Part shown: piece after piece, positions 39,686 through 49,456 of the stretch
Position numbering within the stretch: position 1 is the first letter of the stretch
Layout: every line of letters starts with the position of its first letter
NCBI GenBank assembly: GCA_049487715.1
Contig: CP150570.1
Span: 310,001-374,000, forward strand
Reading direction: 5' to 3'
Source of the DNA: Pycnococcus provasolii
Taxonomy: Eukaryota > Chlorophyta > Pseudoscourfieldiophyceae > Pseudoscourfieldiales
DNA length: 64,000 nucleotides
Made by a program: the position numbers and the translations under genes
The notes under the pieces: model-generated
The model's database searches: none
Seen by the model: the letters and a program-made list of their open reading frames with translations, nothing else
What the model was told of the DNA's origin: nothing

Positions 39686-40879
39686 TCACATCTCTCTCAT
39701 ACTCGCCGCGCGCTTGTAATGCACGTTCTCGCCGTTCGTCGTCTCAGGGGGGTGGGGATTATGGCGCGCATCGTCGAGCGAGTCCACGAGAATCTGACTC
39801 ACGTTTTCAAATAACGCGTGGCAGAACGCCTCCATCTTCAGGTGATTAGGCCTCAGCTGAAATGGCGACTCGCACTCCGACGCCGCTGATTCGACGCCCA
39901 AGAAAGCCACGCTGACGAGCGCGACGGTTGGAATTGTTCCCCATAGCCAGCTCTGCTCAAACACAAACGGCATCAGCAGCAAAGCGATCAGCAAGTACGA
40001 CCTTAAGTGACTGACGTACACGATAGGAAGGGGAGTGCTTCGAATGCGCTCCATGCCACCGCACTGACCGACGAGTCCGTCGAGATAGCCCTCGAGAGTG
40101 CGCAGAATCGTTGAGCGCCTCTCGCCCAACGCCGCGGTTGTAGACGCGTCGACGGCTAGCGCGTCGGCAAGCACGCGCCTGAGCTCCGCTGCCACACGAA
40201 GTGGTGGGTGTGCAGCGCTTGCAACCTTGCGAACGTAGTCCGCGGACGTGAAGATGCCAGCGAGTTGCTCGACGTCAATTGTGCTATCGCTGCGCAGAAG
40301 CTGCTTGGTTGCCACGGCAAACAAGCAAGTCAAGGCACACACGGCGTCGGCTTGCTCACGGTCCAGGTGCACGCACGCTGAGCATGCCATCAAGCGCCCG
40401 AGTTCCACCAGCTTGCCCCACTTCTCACGGGAGTCCCAGTATCTCTTCGCCGCACGATTCAGGCGAAAGACGAGCAGAAAGCCAAGAGTCGTGATGATGA
40501 GCGCGTACGCCGACTCGATGTTCGACGGCAGGTCCCACTTGTTATCGTGCAGGTAGAGCTGCGCCGCACACGTCCAAGCCACGGAAATCGCGTTAATGAC
40601 TGTGAATGGCAGAACGATTCCACTCAATGCTCTTCCACGCATCGTGAAGACGGTTCGAAACCAGCCGGCGGAACTGGGCGGCGATCCTTCCATCGGCTCG
40701 CCGAGCCGTTGGAACGCCAGCGAGCGCGTGAGTGCGTGCGAGCGCATGCGCGCCGCAAGGCACAGCTGCGACGACGACCCAAGCGAATCATCCTGCTCCG
40801 TTGTTGTGGATGGCGAGGTAGCCTGCCAACCAGGAGACGACAGGTACACTGGTGTTGGCGACGGCGGCGGCACCACCAT
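39686..40879 (-). CDS. Bestrophin-like anion channel (UPF0187 / VCCN type)
   Basis: About 397 residues from the first in-frame ATG near 40879. After a Pro/Ser-rich, possibly transit-type leader of about 70 residues come the family blocks: GIVLPFTVINAISVAW (TM1), YALIITTLGFLLVFRLNRAAKRYWDSREKW (TM2 and the pore-near conserved Arg/Trp), a helical cytosolic part, GGMERIRSTPLPIVYVSHLRSYL and LLMPFVF (TM3), then TIPTVALVSVAFLGVESAASECESPF (TM4 with acidic cluster). This is the bestrophin/UPF0187 pattern also found in the thylakoid channel VCCN1. It likely conducts Cl- or bicarbonate across a plastid or other internal membrane. Full-length for the family. Confidence 0.85.
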   Translation of the reverse strand: MVVPPPSPTPVYLSSPGWQATSPSTTTEQDDSLGSSSQLCLAARMRSHALTRSLAFQRLGEPMEGSPPSSAGWFRTVFTMRGRALSGIVLPFTVINAISVAWTCAAQLYLHDNKWDLPSNIESAYALIITTLGFLLVFRLNRAAKRYWDSREKWGKLVELGRLMACSACVHLDREQADAVCALTCLFAVATKQLLRSDSTIDVEQLAGIFTSADYVRKVASAAHPPLRVAAELRRVLADALAVDASTTAALGERRSTILRTLEGYLDGLVGQCGGMERIRSTPLPIVYVSHLRSYLLIALLLMPFVFEQSWLWGTIPTVALVSVAFLGVESAASECESPFQLRPNHLKMEAFCHALFENVSQILVDSLDDARHNPHPPETTNGENVHYKRAASMREM

Positions 40880-40914
40880 GACTTGGAGGCGCCGATAGAC
40901 GCCGACGTGGAACC

Positions 40915-40946
40915 AAACCCCGACCAAACCACCGACCAGACGAAAC
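40915..40946. repeat. 32-bp direct repeat, left copy
   Basis: AAACCCCGACCAAACCACCG... is found again at 41951-41982. The two copies flank the RNase H remnant, so they could be terminal or split repeats of a decayed retroelement. Confidence 0.75.
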
Positions 40947-41314
40947 TGTCGTTTGGGGGATGCAGTAGCAATCTGCAGCGCGGCGAATGACCAGAGATGA
41001 AGACAACAAAAATTAGTATCAACGGTAATATAGCCGTCAGCTATGGCGTAAAGGGGAAGTTAATCAAGAAAGTAGAATGATCTTATTACTAGGGTCAGAA
41101 AGTAGGGCGCGCCGCCAGCGCGCCGCGAGTCAAGCGCGTCAGAAAGCGCGCGAGCACGTCTTGAAACGTCTTGATGTGATGCCATGTGATGGCGGCAGGT
41201 CAAGACGTGACAAACGGTTCAAAAAGGTGATTTGAATGATTAGGGGATTGATTTGTATGATTAGGGGATGGATTTGCCGTTGGAGACGGCAACACTCGCC
41301 CCCCCTCCGTCCTT

Positions 41315-41530
41315 GTGAACAGACTGCACCTCGACCACATGCACAGACAAGTCTGGTTCGAGTGGTTGGACTCGGATGCCAACATCGCTGACATTCCGAG
41401 CAGAGGAGATCCGGATGATCCTGCCCTGGCTGGAGACTACGCCATACTACGTGAACTGGGTGCAACGCGCGTAACCGCGAAACTCCCACCCATCCCACCC
41501 TCTTTCTACGCAGCCGCCGATACCCCTTGA
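41315..41530 (+). pseudogene. Retroelement RNase H / pol C-terminal remnant
   Basis: A 71-residue reading frame containing VWFEWLDSDANIADIPSRGD, which matches the end of the RNase H region in retroelement pol proteins (W-x-E-x-x-x-S-x-x-N-x-A-D-x-x-S-R). A further 40 residues (ILRELGATRVTAKLPPIPP) are typical of the stretch that follows. No upstream reverse transcriptase remains. It could descend from the same order of element as 22859-24399 or from an LTR element. Confidence 0.6.
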
Positions 41531-41950
41531 GGTTCTCCCTCTCTGTGTCTGGCACGCTCGGCTTTGCCGTTCTTGCCAGGCATGGGGAAATGGAGAAGTC
41601 GACCGCGACGACAACCTCCTGCCAACGATCCGTTCGTCGTTGGGCGCCCCCACCTGTAATTACACATCTCGTGTAAGACTCGTTGCAGTTACTACTTCTC
41701 AAATCGTCGCACAGTTGTACACAATCCAAAGGACGGGATTGGCAGGGGGGTTCCCAAAGGAAAACGTGATGACATAACCTGTCGTCGTTTTCCTGTAGTA
41801 GTAATGTAAAGAAGATGTAGATCAGTTAGAGTAGTTAAGTGATGGTTCGATAAGAAACAATAAAAGACAGTTATAAGCAAACATAGGATATAATCGAAAT
41901 ATCTAATCAGTAAAGTAAACCCTAGTAGGGTTTGGATAGAAACACGACAG

Positions 41951-41982
41951 AAACCCCGACCAAACCACCGACCAGACGAAAC
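41951..41982. repeat. 32-bp direct repeat, right copy
   Basis: Matches 40915-40946 exactly and then diverges. Confidence 0.75.
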
Positions 41983-42358
41983 CCCGAGGAAGGAAACCGA
42001 ACTTCTGCCCTCGGGACTGTCTGTGTCTGTCGCCGTTTGTCGCCGTTGGTTCGCAGCCATCATTCTTCATAAATTCCTCCCCCATGCGAACTACACGACA
42101 AACATGCAGACATGCGAAGACACGATCGATTTCGAATATGACGCTGGCTTTGTTTATTAGCGAGCCTCGACTACCACAGTACTACTGGTTGCGTTGTGCT
42201 CTGTGCTCTTTACATAGCGCGCCTTTACTGTAGGACTGTTTTGCAGATGGGGTGAGGGCTGGGTGCTCGTCGTGCCCACACTCTCTCACGCACCGAATCA
42301 CGAGTTCATTCTTACTTTGCTGTTACCTGAAATACTCACGCAAGTACAGTAAGCCAAG

Positions 42359-43651
42359 ATGATGAAGACCGCAGCTACGCTCTCCGCCCTCACGGCGCTT
42401 GCCGCCACCACGACGACGACGACTGGGAACGTTGTTGTGATGGCTGAAGAGTCCTATGATTCCTATTCATCGTACGACAACAAATATGGCGGTGTTGACA
42501 AATACGGCAAGTACGGTGGCTACAAAGACTACGGCAAGTACGGTGGCTACACTGACAAGTACGGTGGCTACGATGACTACGGCTATGGCATGTATCCAAA
42601 GTACTCCTTCTTCAAGCCGTGGACCTGGAAGTACAAGAACTCCTACAACTACTACGATAGCAAGGACGACCACTACGACCCGCACGAGTCCGACCACCAC
42701 CACTACGCAAACCTCGAGGAGGAAGCGCACAAGCTCATTGGTGTCCAACGAGAGTTGATTGTGGAGAAGGAATTTGACTTTCGACGTGATGTGAATTTGA
42801 CCCTAGTGTGTGATGGCATCTCTCAGTTGTGGAACTCTACTGGCTGTCTGTCTGATTTCGCTCGAGAGAATTTTATGATCCCAGACAACTTTACTCTCTC
42901 CTCCGACCAAAAAGCGCTCAACGTTCAATTTTTGGAGTTTTGTACCCCAGAGGCTGAGGCAGAGTCTATGACCCCAACAGACTACATGACTACGGCATTT
43001 AACGGAGCTGATGAACAGTCCCTCTGCACCTGCTACTGCCATCCTGGCAAGGTGTCTATTGGATGCCACAGCGAATTCGTTAATGATGGACACCATGCGT
43101 TGCATGGCAATGGCATGAGCGGTAACTTTAGTCAGATTCTAGAGGATGCCATCTCTCTCGGCGCCCTCAAGTCGAGGTACGTGCCTGTGAAGAAGCACGG
43201 CAAGTCAGCCAAGTACTCGAAGTTTGGGTATGACGAGACGAAGTTCACCGGAATCTCACAGAGGATTTTTTCGATCTGCTTCGGTGAAGACTTCCAGTTT
43301 CAACTTCCGCCCATCATGGATTTCATTCCTTACAGTTTGTTGAACCTACAGACGACGCTTCAAGGTTCGACGGCGCCCTTCAAGGCTGGTGATGCGCAGG
43401 TTACGACGATTAGTTCCACCTCAACCATCTGGTCGTTCCAAGGCTTCCTAGCTCGGTTCTTTAACGCCAAATATCCGATTTTCCCGTTCGTGCAGACGCG
43501 CAAGTATGATTCTCCGACGTGCCACGCGCCTCCCGCTGTGCTGGATAAGTGCAATATGGCTTGTTCTGACGCCTTCAACCGTGGCGTAATTCCGGAAAAC
43601 CACTTCAGTAAGCACTGCGGACTCGAACCGTATGGCCCCGGCCCTATCTAG
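42359..43651 (+). CDS. Secreted Tyr/Gly-rich repeat protein, unknown
   Basis: 430 residues from ATG 42359. A signal-peptide-like start (LSALTALAATTTTTTGNVVVMA) precedes a Tyr/Gly/Lys region with repeated KYGGY units (about residues 40-95) and a His/Asp/Tyr-rich stretch (about 100-120). The rest is a globular part of about 300 residues with about 12 Cys, including CTCYCHPGKVSIGCH, and several N-x-[ST] sites, which fits a disulfide-bonded extracellular protein. KYGGY-type repeats occur in cell-wall and cuticle-like proteins, where Tyr can crosslink. I do not recognise the globular domain. No GPI or membrane signal at the C-terminus. Confidence 0.65.
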   Translation: MMKTAATLSALTALAATTTTTTGNVVVMAEESYDSYSSYDNKYGGVDKYGKYGGYKDYGKYGGYTDKYGGYDDYGYGMYPKYSFFKPWTWKYKNSYNYYDSKDDHYDPHESDHHHYANLEEEAHKLIGVQRELIVEKEFDFRRDVNLTLVCDGISQLWNSTGCLSDFARENFMIPDNFTLSSDQKALNVQFLEFCTPEAEAESMTPTDYMTTAFNGADEQSLCTCYCHPGKVSIGCHSEFVNDGHHALHGNGMSGNFSQILEDAISLGALKSRYVPVKKHGKSAKYSKFGYDETKFTGISQRIFSICFGEDFQFQLPPIMDFIPYSLLNLQTTLQGSTAPFKAGDAQVTTISSTSTIWSFQGFLARFFNAKYPIFPFVQTRKYDSPTCHAPPAVLDKCNMACSDAFNRGVIPENHFSKHCGLEPYGPGPI

Positions 43652-44097
43652 AACGTGGCTGACGCGGCTGCGGCGGCTGCGACGCCAACGACGCCTTGAT
43701 GAAGGAGAAGGATTTTTACTGATTGAGCGTGCTGAGCGTGCTATGGTTGGGAATTGGTTGGAGAGGTGCAGATTTGGAGCGCGACGTTGGAGATGAGAAA
43801 GAAAAGACATACACAGAGAGAGATAGAGAGGTGCTTGAAATGCATCGCTCGCAGTTGCCTAGTTGCCCCGTACGCGCATTAATTTTTTTTTCAATTTTTC
43901 AGGATAAAATTGTAATGATTCTTTCATAAACCAGCATAGCATACAACGACTTGTCAATATATTATATAGTTTTCAGAACCGGTTAATTTGTAACCCCGAA
44001 AACGAAATCTGTCCTTTTTCCTTTTCCAGGACGCCTCTGCCCTCTGGTTCCGGTCCGACGGGGTGCATTTTTTGGGATTCCCAACTACCATAGCTTG
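43652..44097. other. Intergenic region, no gene seen
   Basis: 3' end of the Tyr/Gly-rich gene and 5' region of the tRNA methyltransferase gene. AT-rich at 43880-43990, with a GCGTGCTGAGCGTGCT duplication near 43726. No RNA gene recognised. Confidence 0.45.
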
Positions 44098-44101
44098 ATG
44101 T

Positions 44102-44132
<31 letters not shown>

Positions 44133-44591
44133 TGCCGGTGCCGCCGATGCCGCCTTGCCGTCCCTCCCTCCCTCACTCACGCACATCGCCGCGTCGGCGT
44201 TCTCGCTCGTCACGTCTGCCATACAGTCATCACGTGAAGAGCCGTCTGTGTTGCAAGTCTTCGCACACCCGCAACAAGGACACGCGTGGAGGTCGCGTGC
44301 GCGCGTCGCCATAAAAAACAACGTACTCCCAGAAGACGACAACTTCCACTGCTGCCACTACAGCTCGGTCAAGCAGCAGTACGTCGTCTCCGAGGATCTC
44401 GACGCTGTGAACGCGCCTCGCATCGTATCCATCCTTCACGCGCTACTGCACGCGCTCAACACCTCCTTGGTCTCGTCGAATTTCGCTCGGCGCATTGAAA
44501 GCTGCCGCGTGCTCGTCGCGAGGGAAACCGACGAAGCAATCCTAAACGTCTTTCTCGCTCACGACGACGACGACGACGACGACGACAACGG

Positions 44592-44635
<44 letters not shown>

Positions 44636-45405
44636 CAACATCGGCTATCATAAGCAACGATGCGCAAGTCTTAACCAAAGCAACGAACAGCGCATACGTG
44701 CACGTCAGAACGCGAAACAACGTCGTCTTAGCAAGTACGGGTCCCGACGCCGTCACAGAGACGTACCACCTTCGCGATGGGAGATCGCTTCAGTACATAC
44801 AGCCGGAGAACTTCTTCAGCAACCCGTCGAGGCACGGATGCGAGTCGACGCTTGACTGGCTGTGCTCGTGCTGCTCTCAGTTCGCAACCACCTCAACAAA
44901 CTTGCTTGAACTGTACTGCGGCTGTGGAACGCACACAGTCGCGCTCGCGCCGTTCTTCTCCAACATCGTTGCCGTCGAGCTGCACCCTCGTCTCGTGGAT
45001 GCCGCGCGACGCAACGTGCTTGCGAACGCAAAGGCGAATGGCAGCGCAGCACACGTGGACGTCGTCGCCGCGCCGAGCGCGCGCTTCTGCCGATCCGTTG
45101 TACGAACGAGAGGCAAGTGCCTGCGGAAGCATCTCGTCGACGTGGACGGAGGAGCCAGCGCCTCAGAGTTTCATGTGCTTCTCGTTGACCCGCCGAGGTG
45201 CGGCCTGGACGCAGACACGCTTAAAATGGCGAGCGGATTTGAGAACGTGCTGTACATCTCCTGCTGCAAGGAAAATCTTGCGCGTGATCTCGCCGTACTG
45301 AGTCAGACGCACGTGCTGTGTCGTCCTGTGGCTGTGATTGACCACTTCCCGAACACGGAGTGGGTGGAGACAGCTGTGATGCTTCAAAAGCAAATATCAC
45401 TGTAA
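44098..45405 (+). CDS. tRNA (uracil-5-)-methyltransferase, TrmA/TRM2 type
   Basis: About 435 residues from ATG 44098; the first about 20 residues are an Ala/Gly microsatellite product. The N-terminal half includes VLVARETDEAILNVFLAHDD and then a poly-Asp/Asn tract. The catalytic half has LLELYCGCGTHTVALAPFF (SAM loop), VAVELHPRLVDAARRNV, LLVDPPRCGLD, YISCCKENLARDL with the nucleophilic Cys, and DHFPNTEWVETAVML with the conserved Glu. These are the RUMT family motifs. The enzyme makes m5U at position 54 of the T-loop of tRNA. Target compartment unclear; no strong transit peptide. The N-terminal TRAM domain is not evident, as in TrmA proper. Confidence 0.88.
44565..44640. repeat. GAC and GACAAC microsatellite inside the tRNA methyltransferase gene
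   Basis: (GAC)n followed by about nine GACAAC units, coding Asp then Asp-Asn repeats. The tract falls between the N-terminal region and the catalytic domain. Confidence 0.9.
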
Positions 45406-45579
45406 ATAAACTGCTTGTACAGTAGAATCAATTCAAATTTTTTTCTCAAAAGTCTTTTATGATTTTTAATGTTATTACCAAAGAAACAAACAAAATTAGG
45501 GCAGCGGTAGGCTCCCACGTTCCAGCCCGTCTAAAATAGATCAGGCATGATGACGCAAGGCGCCCACCAATATGTCGGG
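45406..45579. other. Convergent 3' region
   Basis: Short AT-rich spacer between the stops of the plus-strand methyltransferase and the minus-strand isoamylase genes, where both polyadenylation sites should lie. Confidence 0.4.
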
Positions 45580-48403
45580 CTAAGCTTTGCACTTCAACAG
45601 AATCACACTGCTTCGCGGCTTAAGTAAAACGCTCGCGTTCGCATTGTTTAGCCAGGGTGAGAGCGCACCTTGCACGGACCATGCGACAGCCTCGTCCGTG
45701 TCGCTGCACAGCGCGTCCATAGGCGCAGGCCTGCTCGTGTCAACAACGCTGATCCAGCGATGCGTGTTCGTGTCAATGTGTGGAAGATTCACCGTCACGC
45801 TCTCGTGCCCTGCATTAAATGCGACGTACATATCCGCAGGTTGAGCAATCAGTTCGCCGAACGTTTTCGGTGCAGCCACCGGTGCTGCTGCCGCCGCCGG
45901 TGCCGCCGCCGCCGCCGCAGCAGCAGCAGCAGCCGCTTCGGAAGCTGCTGCTGCCGCCGCCGCCGAAGCTCCCGCCATGGCTGTCATCGACGCCGCTGCC
46001 GCCGGAGGTTGGTCCGGCAGCCGTTTCCACTCGAAGCAAACAAGCCGATCTTCCACTCCTTCCTCCGCCCAGATGGGCTGGTTGGGCTCCGGTCCGTGCC
46101 ATTGAAGCACCCTGTCGTCTGGGTAGTGCTTCAGACGAAGCGAAGGCTGGTTCGAGCGTAGCTCCGCGAGCGCTCCCACAAATTGCACGAGCGCACTGTC
46201 ATCCGCCGAATCATTCTCCCGTCTTGGCAGCTCGTTCAACCCATCTTCGTCGTACTGTCCTCGCATTGCCGCATCCCAGACGAGCCAGTTGAGCTCGTTG
46301 TCGTGGCAGTACGTGTTGTTGTTTCCACCCTTCGTCATGCCAGACTCGTCTCCCATCGTTACCATCGGCGTTCCCTGCGCGACGAACAGAGCCACGAAGA
46401 AGTTACGCATCTGCCGCGCACGGAGCACCTTCACCGGCAGCTTGAGATGTTGCGGGTCACCCTCATCACCCGGGTCGCCGCAGTTCCAGCTGAGGTTGTG
46501 CTCCTCGCCGTCGCGATTGTCCTCGCCATTTGCAATGTTCTGCTTCGAGTTGTACGACACGAGGTCGCGAAGCGTGAATCCGTCGTGGCACGTGATGAAA
46601 TTCACGGATGCCCACGGCCCACGTCCCGAATCCCCGTAAAGGCTCGGGAAACCGCAGAGCGCGTCGGCGAACGCGCCCGACTGGCCGTCGGTACCCTTGA
46701 TGAAGTTGCGCACCGAGTCTCGGAACTTTCCGTTCCACTCAAGCCACCCGCCGCGCTTGCCTCCGGGGAAGTTGCCAACCTGGTACAGGCCACCGCAGTC
46801 CCACGCCTCGGCGATCAGCTTCGCTCGCCCCCTGAGCACGGGATCCTCGTTGATGGCGTCAATCAGCGGCGGCAGTTCGAGAGGCGTGCCCATCGGCACG
46901 TCGGGGTGTCCCGCGCCGCCCGCGGCGGCAGACGCGCTGTACCGCGGCGCTCGCGTCAGCGCCGACGCGAGATCGAAGCGGAATCCGTCAACGTGGTACT
47001 CGGTCACCCAGTGGCGCAGGCAGTCGAGGACAAACTGCCTGCACACGGGGTGGTTGGCAGCCATCGTATTTCCGCACCCGCTGTAGTTGTAGTAGTGACC
47101 ACCCTTTCCGTCGTCCGCAACCTCGTCGTCGCCAACCATGTAGTACGCCTCGTCGTCGAGGCCGCGGAAGCTCAGGACAGGCCCGTACTCGTTACCCTCC
47201 GCGGTGTGGTTGAACACGACGTCCAGAATCACCTCGATGCCCTCGGCGTGCAGCGCCTTGACCATGTTCTTGAACTCGTTGCGCACGTTCGCGGCGTCGC
47301 TCGCGTAGCGCGACATGGGTGCGAAGAAGCCGACGGTGGAGTATCCCCAGAAGTTGCGTCGAACGATCGGCGACTCGTCGCTGTGGTACTCGAGCTCGTT
47401 AAACTCGTTCACCGGCAGCAGCTCGACGGCGTTGATGCCAAGCCTCTTGAAGTACGACGCGCGTTCCGCGAGTGCCGCGTACGTGCCTCGCTGGGAAGCC
47501 ACGCCGCTCGAGGGATGGCGCGTGAACCCGCGCACGTGGCACTCGTACACGACGAGGTCGCTGATGTCGATGCCCGGCGGCGTGTCACCTTCCCAGTCGA
47601 ACGGCATTTCGTTGACGTTGGGAACGGGCGACGCGCGAGCGGGCCAGCAGTTCCCGTCTGCGGGAACGACGCCGTACTCGTCCGCATTCGTTCCGAGATT
47701 TCCCCACACAATCTGCGTCGCTCTGGGGTCCATCACGACGCGCTTGGGATCGCATCGTGCACCACGCGAGTTCAGGAGATTAGCGGTGGGCACGGGTGCT
47801 CCGGTGGCAGGGTCGGTGGTCGTCTGCGGCGTGGATGGTGCCGCCGCGGCTGCGACCGCATCCGAAACGGGCAGGTTCGGCGATGCTGCGGTGGTGGGAA
47901 AGATATCCTCCTTCGTGGGCCCGACGATACGCCACGCGTACAGCAGCCCCGGCGCGAGATTGTCGAGTCGCACGTGCCACACGGATCCTGTGCGGTGCGA
48001 CGCGGCATCGAGTTCTAACTCAGCGACGGGCAGACCTCCGTTGATGCTGTTTTGCTTGAGCGTGTCTCTCGTGAAGAGAAGGAGCGAGACGCTTCTGACT
48101 TGGCTGTGTGCGTGCACGGCAAAGTTGACGGCGTTGGCGTCGACGTGCGCGCCTAACGGCGTTGACGTTCCCGGCGTTGGCGTTCCACACACGCCTTCGA
48201 CGGCAGATAGGGTGGACGTTTTCGGCGTTGGCGAGCGCGCGTATATGAGTTTTTCCTTGGTGGATGCGCCGGTCACGACGGTGGATGGGTCGGCGGGAGA
48301 CGTCGTTTGTGTGTACCCTGCTCCTGCTCCTGCTCCTGCAGCCTCACCCGCGGGTCCGACGCACAACACGTACTGCGTCCTGCTCTTGCTCTGAACCCTG
48401 GTT

Positions 48404-48435
<32 letters not shown>

Positions 48436-48666
48436 CCGCCTGTGATGGTGAGCGGCACTATAAGCGGCGTGATTACTGTTATTATTATTGTTGTTGCTGG
48501 AGACCACACGGTGGCTAACGCTTGATGACGACGACATGGATGCTCTTGATGCCGCCAATGCGCTGATGCGCGAGTTTTCTTGAATTCGCGAAAAACCCCG
48601 CGAGCATGTGCTGGAAGAAGAAGCAGAGAAGGAACCATGTTGAGTGATACGCAGAGAAGGAACCAT
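45580..48666 (-). CDS. ISA: Isoamylase-type starch debranching enzyme (GH13)
   Basis: About 1028 residues from ATG 48664-48666. A Ser/Arg-rich N-terminus (about 60-120 residues) fits a plastid transit peptide. A CBM48-like domain (SVSLLLFTRD, GSVWHVRLDNLAPGLLYAWRI) precedes the GH13 barrel: EVILDVVFNHTAEG, DGFRFDLASAL (nucleophile Asp), LIAEAWDCGG (acid Glu) and FITCHDGFTLRDL (third Asp). GTPMVTMGDESGMTKGGNNNTYCHDNELNWL is typical of isoamylases. A poly-Ala tract near 45880-45975 splits the C-terminal beta domain. Isoamylases cut alpha-1,6 branches and shape or degrade starch in plastids. The subtype looks closest to ISA3 or glgX-type, but this is not settled by eye. Confidence 0.9.
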
Positions 48667-49456
48667 GTTGAGTGCACAGTGCGTGAATGAGTGAATGAAT
48701 GAATGAACCAAAAAAAAAACGGGGGACTGCGCTTTAAGCCTAGACTCAAGCTTTAAGCCGTAAACAAAGTGCGAGCCGAGTAAGTTAGACGACACACCTG
48801 TACCGTCAAATGTGTCACTATGCCGAGGTGATTCCACCAAAGGGCGAGCGATTCCGACGGAGGGGGAGGGGGACGGGCCCGTTGAAAAGGTAGGTCGGTC
48901 TTATCTTTTTTCCCCAAGCCCTCCCTCCCCTCCCCTCCCCTCCCTCAGGACACCCTCGCAGTCCGTTCTTGACACGTCTTCGTCCCTACTCGGACAGTCG
49001 GAGGTCCGGCAGTCCGGGTCGGAGAGGGACCCTTCCCCTTCCCCTTCCCCTCCCCCTTCCCCTCCCCCTTCCCCTTCCCCTTCCCCTCCCTCTCGCTCTC
49101 GTGCCCAGAACCCAACTAATGGGGCGTTTTCAGCCTCGAGTCCAAGGGAAGGAATATCTTTTTCTGCAGGGCTGATGGGGGGGGAGGGGACTTTCTGCAC
49201 CGCTTTTCTGGATAAGTTACACCTTGTCCAGCCTAGGTGCAAGGAAGGATCCTGGAAAGGTAAGGTATATAGGCGTCCTGGTCTGGCGTCCTGGGGGGGG
49301 TTGCGTTTGGGGCTTGCGTTTGGGGGTTTTGTCCTTGCATCTTGTAGGATTAGGGTTCGGGATCCCCATTTTCCTGTGACCCATCCATAGTGGTAGGTCT
49401 CGTCTCCCCCCGGGCCCTCGCCCTCGGGACGGACCCTCCCATTGCCAGCTGCCGTC
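48667..49456. other. Divergent intergenic region with CCTTCC microsatellite
   Basis: About 790 bp between the isoamylase and SDR-MDR starts. Includes a duplicated GCAGAGAAGGAACCATGTTGAG (48623-48644 and 48651-48672; the second overlaps the isoamylase ATG), an ATGAATGA run near 48687, a (CCTTCC/CCCTTC)n tract at 49028-49090, and TTAGGGTT near 49347. No gene seen; both promoters should lie here. Confidence 0.5.

Larger units (their letters stand above)
40880..42358. other. Intergenic region of about 1.5 kb with retroelement debris
   Basis: Holds a 32-bp direct repeat (40915-40946 and 41951-41982), an RNase H remnant (41315-41530), a TGATTAGGGGATTGATTTG duplication near 41237-41275, and AT-rich sequence (41760-41950). 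From 42080 to 42358 lies the probable promoter of the Tyr/Gly-rich gene. The 5' copy of the direct repeat overlaps the upstream end of the bestrophin reading frame. Confidence 0.55.

Noticed and set aside
40650-40670. GGTTCGAAACC as a possible tRNA B box
   Set aside because: Inside the bestrophin coding region with no matching stems.
46183-48018. Plus-strand frame of 611 codons opposite the isoamylase
   Set aside because: Antisense shadow; the minus strand holds all GH13 motifs.
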